Source of the DNA: Aphrocallistes beatrix
Lineage: Eukaryota; Porifera; Hexactinellida; Sceptrulophora; Aphrocallistidae
Assembly: GCA_963281255.1 (NCBI GenBank)
Contig: OY725488.1
Span: 2,579,986-2,643,985 of the forward strand
Reading direction: 5' to 3'
Length of the DNA: 64,000 nt
The notes under the pieces were generated by a model. It was not told the origin of the DNA. It worked only from the letters and a program-made list of their open reading frames with translations, and searched no databases. Of this stretch, positions 55,811-64,000 are shown one piece after another; positions within the stretch are counted from its first letter, which is position 1, and each line of letters starts with the position of its first letter. A program made the translations under genes and the position numbers.

Positions 55811-57462
55811 TAATCCGACACATGGTCCAATCCCACAAGGATATCATCTTAGCCTACGAACTTTTCAGCCGATCCTCGTAAAGAAGACCCTCTCAGATCC
55901 GGACCTCCGAGTTAAGGGCACCTCCCTCAACCGGGCGGACATCCTCTCGGATGAAGGAGGTGCCTGTAAATAGGAGTTATGGACTTTGCTCTGATTCCAA
56001 ATTAATCCTGATACAAAGTTAATCAATCCATCTCTTAGAATTGCAAATGTTAAAAAAAACTATATTTTATTCAACTTTAGTTCAAATATATACGTATACT
56101 TCTCTATCATACAACTAAGAATTATTATTTTCTCAAAATGAACTTTCCTTATTATTCCATTTACGTATTCATTCTAAACAATATCATTTAGAGTTACAGG
56201 CACCTCTTAGTTCTCAACCTCCAAGATACAGGCAGTAAAATTTCAGGGTTGATAAAAATCATGGGGTTTTTTAAAAAATTAAAAAAATGGGATTTCTTTG
56301 ATTTACTAATAAATCGGATTTTTTATTTAAATCAGATTTTTTTGATTTTTATTGCTTATTGCAATTCATTTCACATTTTGTCATATTATTTTGCTAATAA
56401 ATCCACAAGATTGAAAATCAGATAGTTTAATAGCATATTATCGATTTAATTTTGCTTGAATTCAGCATGTTTATGATTAATTGCAATAGGAAAATGTAGA
56501 AGAGAAAATTTAGTACGCAGTTTTATATAGATAGAGCATTCTGTAGATAAATACAATCTTGGCCGCCTTATCGATTCCAAGTCTATTCCTTAATGCTGGA
56601 ATGTATATAACAAAATGTTTAAAATATCCACTCAAATCCTGCGCTTGATGCCAGAGCTGAATAATTTAATTTTTGATTGTAAAAAAGTCATTGATGTATA
56701 TTGTTCACAATAATATGTGTGATCATTATAATTCGAATAGAGTCGAGTCTCGTTAATACGAAATTTCAGGGAACCTTCAAAACTTGAACGTATTATTCGA
56801 AATTCGTATTACCCGAAGTTAATTTCATGCATTTGTACAGGCTGGAGAATCAAACCTTGTTCGCTTTAACCGGTATTTTACCTTATCCGTGTTCGTATTA
56901 GCGAGAGGCTACTTTACTTTATTATACTTAGTATGATTTAAATCATGATTTTATTTCTAACTTTACTATTATAAATTAGCATTCTGATTTCTTTTTTGAG
57001 TTACGGGCATCTCTGAGATCCGCACCTCCGAGTTACGGACACCTCCGAGATCCGGACATCTTTAGATACATCCAGTTACTAGTATTTAACTTATTAAACC
57101 AGCTTTCGTACTTGTAATTATTAATGGCCCCAACTAGTTTCACCAATATCTCCGAATCGGTAGATTTAAGCCCATCAAAATGTATTATTGGTTGATATAA
57201 AACCAAACCCAAATTTCTCAATACAAGGTCGTTAGATCAATTGCTTAAATCAGAAGTACTCTTTTTCAATTTTATCCCTAAACCGGAAAAATCCCATTAT
57301 AAATATGCACTTGGAGAAGCCTACCTTCCGCGATCACGAAATCATCTCAAAATTGCTTGAATTTTTTTATTGTAAACATTTGGTGATCGAAGTAAACTAT
57401 TTGAAGGGCAATCATCTAAAGATTCAAATCTTTTAATTTTTTGACACACTCTAATATATATA
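55811..57462. other. Spacer with decayed pogo-like words
   Basis: Two places carry Tigger-like words: 55878-55970 (CAGATCCGGACCTCCGAGTT) and 57000-57060 (GTTACGGACACCTCCGAGAT). At 56745-56915 GAGTCTCGTTAATACGAAAT and TTCGTATTAGCGAGAGGC are mirrored, probably an old pogo-like MITE. No gene seen. Confidence 0.4.
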
Positions 57463-57859
57463 CAGTCGATCCTGCTATAACGATCACCTGTCTAAAGCGG
57501 TCACCAATGCACAGTCCCGTCCGAAGTTCCATAATATTGAACCAGTGTATAGCGATCACCTGCACAACGCGGCCAGCGTCCACCCGTTTGTAATCTCTTA
57601 CTGATCCTAAAACTTTGTATAACGACACCTGTCTATAACGGCCATCACATTTTCACCTTGTTATGTGTTTATTACAGGAACTTGCGAACGATAAACAATT
57701 TTCATGTAATTACTACATGTAATAAGTTATGGAACTACATGTAGTAACCATGTTTCATTCTAGATAGGGTTAAGACAATCGCCTGTATATAAGGTTACCT
57801 GTGTATAACGGCCAATTTTGTCCAGTCCATTGGGTGGCCATTATATACAGGTTCCACTG
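57463..57859. mobile_element. Pogo-like MITE (ATAACGGTCACC word), complete copy
   Basis: 397 bp between TA dinucleotides. Left CAGTCGATCCTGCTATAACG; complement of right CAGTGGAACCTGTATATAAT. Words such as TATAACGGCCATCAC and TATAGCGATCACCTG recur inside. This copy is the intact comparator for the hAT-interrupted one at 16617. Confidence 0.75.
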
Positions 57860-57888
57860 TATAAATATATAAAATAAATATACACACA

Positions 57889-57914
57889 CATTAATCGAGT
57901 TTTAATAGTAAGGA
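57889..57914 (-). mobile_element. Orphan Helitron-like 5' terminus
   Basis: The complete 26-bp 5' end of the family on the minus strand, flanked by the expected A, with no body nearby: only (AC)n and TA-rich sequence on its inner side. The following 57915-58258 holds nothing recognised. Confidence 0.7.
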
Positions 57915-58258
57915 TAAACAATGCATATATAATCTTTCAATTTCTATTGGGAATCATCCTGCTGGTAGTTCTCCCATGTATTGCAGCGTTTTCTCTTGGA
58001 TTTCTTCCAAAGGAAGAAAGCTCAAATCGTCGTAAATGCTTTTTTAAGTCCTTAAAACTCCCCTATCGCACAGGTTTAAACCTGGAATTGATGGTGATGC
58101 TTTATTACCACAAGATCTCCCCTTTTTAGATTTTCTATCGTCATCCCACTCTCGAATCCAATTTTGACTTAGAAAGCGGAACCCAGACAGAGAAGACCTT
58201 TCACAGTCACAGTTACTCAACTCGGATTTGCCACATCATAGCATTCTATACACTAAGT

Positions 58259-58692
58259 CAGGGATCTTCAACCTGTGGCTCGCGAGCCATTTGCGGCTCT
58301 TGAGCATGAAGTGTGCGGCTCGCGGGACATTTTTTATGAGTCATTATTTTGTTTAATTTGAAATTTGATATATAAGGATTCTGTATGTATTTTATTCAAC
58401 GGACATTGCGAAAATACTAAAGTATTAGCATTTTATTATTTCTAAATTCTGGAAACCTTAATGGTGTTTGAATTGTATAGAAGACTTATGTTGTCTTCAG
58501 AAATTAATTTATGTATTCTCAATATTCAAAAGTATAAATCAGAAGTATTCGACAATATACTATTCCAATTTCGGATATAGAATACTCTGCAATTACACAT
58601 TTTCTTATTCATTAATTAGTTACGTATCTCCTATGGCTTTTTAATAGAGAACTAAAATTTGGTTCTCAGAAGAAAAAGGTTGAAGACACCTG
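58259..58692. mobile_element. hAT-like element with 8-bp duplication CACTAAGT
   Basis: 434 bp. Left CAGGGATCTTCAACCTGTGG, then the GGCTCGCGAGCC palindrome; complement of right CAGGTGTCTTCAACCTTTTT. CACTAAGT at 58251-58258 and 58693-58700. Ends of CAGGGGTCTCCAACC type are classical for hAT elements. Confidence 0.85.
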
Positions 58693-59049
58693 CACTAAGT
58701 CAATGGCGCTTCCAAAATTTTTATTAACATACGCGTAGCACATCCTAAATTTTTATCAACATAGTTAGTATTAACATTACCAAAATCACAAAAAATACTT
58801 ACCAACATATATACACTATATATACAAGTGCACAAATACTTACTATATTTAAAAAAACAAACCCACAGACGGGATGGAAGTGTGCTTCCATTTTGCATTT
58901 TGATGAGCCTAGGCTCCCGAAGGGCGCGTCTGCCAGGCAAGCGAAGAGCGCTTATCAGTTATCAAAATGTATGTGATCATCATTATATAGCACAACAAGT
59001 TATAATTACGACTACTTTAACCAATTTTCTTGCATGCTTTGTGCAGTAA
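58693..59049. other. Spacer with a Helitron-like scrap
   Basis: 58900-58955 contains CCTAGGCTCCCGAAGGGCGC and GCCAGGCAAGCGAAGAGCGC, a decayed 3' end of the Helitron-like family. No gene. Confidence 0.4.
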
Positions 59050-60105
59050 TGATAACACACAGCCTACGTATCTATAGCCTATTCACGATACGAATTTTAC
59101 CTCACCATGGATTACTTCAAGTCTATTTTAGATCAGGACTCCTTTAGCAGGTTTATTGTGGTGAGATCGCTTAAAAGAAGTTAGCTGAAGGTATGCGAGC
59201 ACCTCACATCTTCCAGACAGATAACGGAGGTGAATTCAGTATTAACCTGCTGAATACGACACTGCGCAATGGCGGCTACAGGTACTTCTTACTCATAGTT
59301 GATCTCTTTTCACATTACTTCGAAGCAATCCCGTTGAAAGACCAGACCGCCACGTCCATCATTAACGCATTCATGGAAGGATGGGTCTAGCGTGGAAATG
59401 GCATACTAGAATGTGGATGGGTTAGCGGTGCACGAACTGTTCCACAACTTAGGGATTACTAAACGTCATACCACACCGTAACACCCGAGTCCGATGGGAT
59501 GGCCGAAAAACATATCAGCTTCGTCAAACAAGTGATACGTTGGTTGATGCTCGAACGCCACCTAGAAAAGGGTTCCTTGCTATCGTTGTTGCAAGATATT
59601 ACTTTTACTGCAATAATCTGGACAACGCGTCGGTGAATATCTCCACACATGTTGCCGTTTGGCCGTCAGCCGAGATCACCAATCGATATGTTCATTAACA
59701 CTGGAAATACTCCAACAAAAGTTACAGGGTCAGCCAGTCAGTATTTCGTAACAAGGGTAAAGAAGAGGCAAGAATTGAGTGAAATTGCACGAGAAAACCA
59801 GGAGTGCTGCCAATTGTGGGCTAAGAAGAAGTATGATAAAGGCAATAAAACATCCAACATCCAACTTATCCACGGGAGATTGGGTCATGATTAATATGAA
59901 GGACTATTCGTATACATGTTAGTTTGTAGTAAGAGAGAGAACTATCACAATTTTCCACTTCTTTTGTATTAATATTCATTACACTCCAATAAATTTCAGC
60001 AAAATATAGTTATGCTATACAGTTTGAATGTTGCACATAAGACTTGAAGTAATCCATGTTAAATACGGTGAATAGGCTATAGTTACGTAGGCTGTGATAA
60101 TAACA
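59050..60105 (+). mobile_element. Candidate Ginger-like DNA transposon (integrase inside inverted repeats)
   Basis: Left TGATAACACACAGCCTACGT, ATCTATAGCCTATTCACG and TGGATTACTTCAAGTC are mirrored at the right, whose complement begins TGTTATTATCACAGCCTACG. The repeats are about 75 bp. GTAA and GTAT outside match at 3 of 4 bases. The interior encodes a Gypsy-type integrase relic. An integrase between inverted repeats beginning TG(T) defines Ginger-type elements; alternatives are a fold-back arrangement or chance capture. Confidence 0.5.
59190..59890 (+). pseudogene. Gypsy/Ginger-type integrase relic
   Basis: In mixed frames: YRYFLLIVDLFSHYFEAIPL (first Asp and the EA-PL motif of integrase cores), KDQTATSIINAFMEGWV, an ESDGMAEKHISFVKQVIR segment (the Glu region), MLERHLEKGS, PFGRQPRSPIDMFI, and a basic tail with KKRQELSEIARENQECCQLW. 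The second Asp motif, expected between GWV and ESDG, is lost in frameshifted sequence. FQTDNGGEF upstream of the core resembles that motif but is out of order. Confidence 0.65.
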
Positions 60106-60164
60106 GTATTAATGTTTATTTAGCATAGGAAATCTCACTTTGGAGCAGTTGTTGAAAAATATGA

Positions 60165-60465
60165 AAATTTTCATTGGAATGTACACACATTCCTGCGTCG
60201 CCTGGGAAACATAATCTGACTAACTAAGCTATATTTCAATAACTGTAAGTGCTAAACAATAATAAATGATGTCATATGATAGGTAATAGGCGACTTCCTA
60301 TTCACTAATAATATAATTTATTCGCCTAAATATTATAGTTTAACAGTTATGCTCCAATATGTTATCAAAATATATTATTAGTGAATAGGATGTCGACTAT
60401 TACCTATCAGATGACATCATTTATTAGTGTTTAGTACTTACAGCTATTGAGATATAGCCAAGATA
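60165..60465. repeat. Palindromic repeat (R-D-like)
   Basis: GCTATATTTCAATAACTGTA, AATAAATGATGTCAT and TCCTATTCACTAATAATATA are mirrored around about 60320. Style and outer sequence (ATTGGAATGTACACACATTC) recall the inner palindrome at 45967-46388. 60466-60929 holds nothing recognised. Confidence 0.55.
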
Positions 60466-60929
60466 AGCACAATCATATTTTTAGAGTAATATTATCAGCC
60501 TCGTTACTTTTGTGTGACACCAAGTATGATACAGTAGGTAATGCAAAAAAATACGATTAATTGGTTTATGTTAACAGAGAAAATATCTATGGAGTATTGA
60601 TATTTTCCATTTCATCCAGTCAGATCTCACATCTAGAGAGCTTGGTCACTGGTAATTATGCATATTATGTGAAAATTTGAATCTAAATATTGATAGTGAA
60701 GACAATGGAAATTAATGCTACAAGTATTATATTGCTATTTCTATGGGCAGCAAATATGTAGGAATTCTTTTGGCAGCAAATCTATGTTCACAAATAGGCA
60801 TTGCGAAGGAGTTCAGCAGTTCTATCGTGTTCATGAATAGTTCCATTACGAAAATCAGTTATGTGAAAAAAGACAAATATATTGAGAAATGATACTAATC
60901 CTGTATTTATTCGTCATTTTTACGAGATA

Positions 60930-62259
60930 CTACGGGCATTCAAAAAGTAGTCGTTATTATAGTATACTTTCCCCCAAACTAGTAATTTAATTAATATCAA
61001 TGCTGCAATTTCTCGAAATGCTCTTCTTGATACTGTAAAATAGTTTTAGCTTCTTAATCCAATCAAAAAAACTTTTTTGAAGTCTTCTCGCGGTATACCT
61101 TTCATATACTGAAAAATCGCCGCTCCGAGGTGAGCCCGACTATCGAATTCCCTCCCTGACAGGTGTTTCTTCAGCTTAAGGAAGAGTCAAAAGTCGCATG
61201 GAGCGAGGTCTGGTGAGTAGGGAGAATGATCTAGCTCTACAACTCTCAGATTTTCCAACTTTTCCCTTACCAGCTTGGTCTTGTGGGGTCGGATATTATC
61301 ATGCAAAAATCTCAATCCTCGAGTCCCAGTTCTTGGCCATAGATTGTGGTTTTTCAACCACAAATAGGCACTCATTCATGTAAAATGATCCAGTAATAGT
61401 GGTATTCTTGGGGACACAAATCTGGCATACTGGACCATAAGAATAAAAAAATATACAGTACATAACTTTGGGGTTCCGGAAGTCATGTCGAGGGATCATT
61501 GGCGGGTCCAGGCCTTTAGCTACCCATACTTTGTTGCTTTCTTTGATAAAGGCTCGCTATAACGTACCCAAGTCTCATCACCAGTCACGATCTCAAATAG
61601 GCTCCTGGAGTCGGTTCTATCGAAGTCAGAAAGCAACTTTTGAGCACATTGAACCCTCTTAGTTTTCTGGGCCTGTGTAGTGCATGCGGGATCCACCGAG
61701 CGCAGATTTTCCTAAATTGCAAATTGTCATGCACAATGGTATGAGCGGTTCCCGTTGAGACCCCAACCGCACTAGCTATCTCCACCAATGAAATTTGAGG
61801 GTCTTCCTCAAGTAATTCGGAAACCTCGAGGACAAATTTGTCAGTGGCGCCGGAAATTGGCCTCCCTGTTCTGGGCTTATCTTCTATCGACTCTCTTCCC
61901 TCACGAAATCGTCGGAATCAGTCAACTATCGTGGAATATGGAAGAGTTCTATCATTATAAACCTCCAACAAATCATTGTGGATGTGGGTTGAAGAAACTT
62001 GGAGCAGTGTACGAATCTTTACATTGGCTCGCTGCTCAATTTTGAAATCTGCACCCTCGGAAGCTATAATAAATGCCAGTATACAAAAATGCCAAACTAA
62101 TAATAGCCGTAGTATAAAAACCAAAGCTCAGAATTGAAAAAGTAAAGTATCATTTGAAAGAGCATCGGTAATGTTACATTAGAAATGCTAACCCAATTCT
62201 GAATCAAATGAAACAACCAATATATATCGCAATAACGACTACTTATTGAACGCCCGTAG
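60930..62259 (-). mobile_element. Mariner element, 1,330 bp, TA-flanked
   Basis: Left CTACGGGCATTCAAAAAGTA and GTCGTTATT; complement of right CTACGGGCGTTCAATAAGTA and GTCGTTATT. TA lies on both sides (60928-60929, 62260-62261). Standard mariner length and no nested insertion. Confidence 0.85.
61000..62090 (-). pseudogene. Mariner transposase relic (DD34D type)
   Basis: On the minus strand: IEQRANVKIRTLLQVSSTHI and VYNDRTLPYSTIVD (first helix-turn-helix, with a stop after VD), GRPISGATDKFVLEVSELLE, SLVEIASAVGVSTGTAHTIV (second helix-turn-helix), then frameshifts through the GDETW region, where the first Asp is lost. RFLHDNIRPHKTKLV and SPYSPDLAPCDF keep the second and third Asp with 34 residues between them. 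At least two frameshifts and several stops. This differs from the mariner at 44731 in termini and sequence. Confidence 0.8.
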
Positions 62260-62597
62260 TAATAGAATAAATTTAGTGAAAAAAGGTAATTTTGAAACAC
62301 ATTGCTGGTCAAAAAAATGACAACATTTAATTACACAAAACAATTTTCTTATTTGTTTTAAAACCTTATATTCGAAATAACATCATTCCGAGGGTAGTTC
62401 CCAACCTATGGGCAGCATTGGGAGCGAGAGTATTATATTTGGGATTGCAAAAAATTTTACAGACAGAAATCTGAATTGTTCAGAATATAATTTATCGCCC
62501 ACACACGGGCTTGCTCTTTAATAGTTTATCAAACTGTCAACAATTTGGCTGATCATATTTTTTAAATTTTCAAAGCAAGAATGGAGTTTCACTACAA
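62260..62597. other. Spacer, nothing recognised
   Basis: AT-rich, no gene or terminal repeats seen. Confidence 0.35.
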
Positions 62598-62995
62598 CAG
62601 TCACTTCTGAAAACCGGGGAGGCCCGCATCCGGAAAATAAGGTTGTGTTCTATACAAATTACTCTTGGAAACCGGGGCGGTAGTTCGAAAATGGGGCGAG
62701 TTTGGATTTTCTTTGCAAAATTATGTTTTTAGTTTAAAATATTCCATTTGTGTATGCTTGATGTATGAAGAGTTGTTACACAGCATTTATGGGTGTGGAT
62801 TCCACGAAGTGTTAGAGTCAAAGTACAATATTTTACTGATTGAGGAAGCTAGTTTGCACGGGCCCAAAATTATTTCTCTTAAAATGATTTGTTATTGTCA
62901 CGAACTATGCTAACTTGATACAGTACATCTAATCACTCGAAAATCGGGGTGCCCAGCTCAGGTCCCGAGGTGCCCCGGTTTTCGGATGTGGACTG
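62598..62995. mobile_element. Pogo-like MITE (GAAAACCGGGG word)
   Basis: Left CAGTCACTTCTGAAAACCGG; complement of right CAGTCCACATCCGAAAACCG; TA on the right side only. CCGGAAAATAAGG, GGAAACCGGGG and CGAAAATGGGG repeat inside. The frame at 62665-62913 is open by chance. Confidence 0.6.
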
Positions 62996-63681
62996 TAGAT
63001 CATAACTTTTAGTTATAATATATCTACAAGGAATCTTAAACTTGAAGACTTTTTGAAGTGGTATGTATTGAGATGCGAAATGTTTACTCCTTCACAGTCA
63101 AATGGACATAGCGCAGAAAAGTTCCAAAAAGAATAATGCAATTCAAAGATAAACAGTGGCGGCGGATCGAAGGGGGGCCAGGCCCCCCTTCGAGAACTAG
63201 CAAAGTTAATGCACTCGTGGAATAATTGTATTAAACATTATTAGCACTATAATATTTTTAACATTTTTCAATTCTCCAAGCAACAACAGCATAATTCAAT
63301 ATCTAGAATAGCCTAGACTACGTACTGAAATAAGAGTACAGTAGGTACAGGCATCACTTCATATTTCATGCCTCTAACGAAGAGCTCGAATTTGTGTGAG
63401 GATACAATTGAGGCGCAGTTAATTGAATGCATCTTATGGAATTACTAATTAGAATTTGCGGTGAAACTGACTTCTATGCCAAGGGCGTAGGGAAGGGGGG
63501 GTCAAGCTCGCTTTAAAAACCATTTTGGGCACCCCTTTATGAGAATTCTGGATCCGCTAGTGATAAAGTAAGACAGTCTCTCTCCTAAAAACGATAAAAT
63601 ATTTTAGCTAAAAAACTGTAACATCTATAACTGAAATTTACTTATTTGTCAGATATACTATAGCTGAAGAATTTATTTGAA
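62996..63681. other. Spacer with a hAT-like element candidate
   Basis: 63154-63558 begins CAGTGGCGGCGGATCGAAGG and ends with the complement of CACTAGCGGATCCAGAATTC. The GAAGGGGGGCCAGGCCCCCC palindrome lies near the left. The flanks give only a partial duplication (GATAAA-like). No gene. Confidence 0.45.
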
Positions 63682-64000
63682 CAAGCACGATTCGCTTGCT
63701 TGTGTTCGCAGCTAGCGGACACTTTGTGTCCGCCAGAGGCGCCCTGTGGGCGCCTGGAATCACATTGATTAATAAAAGGGAGATAACATCTCTAAATACT
63801 GTTATAATTGATATAGCACAAAAATCACCAAATTTGTCAATTTATAAAATTTTTGATGCGTAATGATGACGTCATAACAGAGTGATGAATAATCATTTCT
63901 TGATAATAGTAGTTGCATCATATGTGAGGCATATTAATATGCACATTCTATCAAAATTTCAGCCTTCTATAACCTAAAATGGCTGTGGGAGTTATCGGTC
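63682..64000 (-). mobile_element. Helitron-like element, copy G, runs off the window
   Basis: On the minus strand the 3' end is at 63682 (AATCGTGCTTG then T), with the hairpin GGCGGACAC/GTGTCCGC and the inner body blocks (GATGACGTCATAACAG on the plus strand). The 5' end lies beyond 64000. Confidence 0.75.

Noticed and set aside
58260..58330. tRNA-like GC-rich hairpins (GGCTCGCGAGCC)
   Set aside because: This is the subterminal palindrome of a hAT-like element with a perfect 8-bp duplication; no tRNA cloverleaf can be drawn.

Overview
This looks like a piece of an AT-rich, repeat-crowded animal genome, probably an invertebrate; the species cannot be named from the sequence. The eukaryotic signs are a septin gene, a GTAAGT...TATAG mini-intron, a PLP-enzyme exon with splice borders, L2/CR1-like LINEs ending in (ATT)n, and mariner, hAT, Mutator-like, Tc1-like and integrase-type transposons. 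There are no operons, ribosome-binding sites, CRISPR arrays or recognisable rRNA/tRNA genes.

Host-type genes are few. An apparently complete, uninterrupted septin lies at 20498-21706 (minus). One exon of a threonine dehydratase/serine racemase-family enzyme lies at 50174-50769 (minus); its other exons were not found. A third large coding region (3144-6866, plus) encodes a MULE-like DDE transposase fused to a C-terminal OTU cysteine protease. It is interrupted by one in-frame TAA and looks like a domesticated or recently dead selfish gene.

The rest is mostly mobile DNA, often nested. (a) A non-autonomous Helitron-like family has at least seven substantial copies plus scraps. It starts TCCTTACTATTAAAACTCGA, carries an internal TA microsatellite, and ends in a GC-rich hairpin and CGCGCTTG. 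A filled/empty-site comparison inside the window shows precise A^T insertion with no target duplication. (b) Pogo/Tigger-like MITEs have CAGT...ACTG ends at TA, and their interiors are built from many copies of their own subterminal word. (c) Non-autonomous hAT-like elements include ten candidates with visible 8-bp duplications (eight of them exact), among them a 60-bp element. (d) Two copies of a 1.8-1.9-kb TTAA-flanked element of unknown origin are present; one interrupts a SCAND3/ZBED-like hAT transposase relic. (e) Four copies of one LINE family are present, all defective or truncated, with several MITEs inserted in them. (f) Broken transposases of mariner (44.7-47.6 kb and 60.9-62.3 kb), Tc1-like (19.3 kb), Mutator-like (36.1-37.5 kb), DUF4817-type (43 kb) and Ginger-like integrase type (59.0-60.1 kb) remain.

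Layout: 1-7 kb old repeats and the DDE-OTU gene; 7-20 kb MITE and Helitron-like nests with the split hAT relic; 20-22 kb septin; 22-31 kb repeats and the second TTAA element; 31-37.5 kb LINE copy 1 inserted beside the Mutator relic; 37.5-44.6 kb small elements; 44.7-47.6 kb mariner swollen by nested insertions; 48-53.4 kb LINE copies 2 and 4 flanking the dehydratase exon; 53.5-64 kb hAT, pogo-like, Ginger-like and mariner elements. I see no sign that the three large genes work together; they appear to be independent islands in transposon-rich DNA. Edges of degraded elements were read by eye and may be off by tens of bases.
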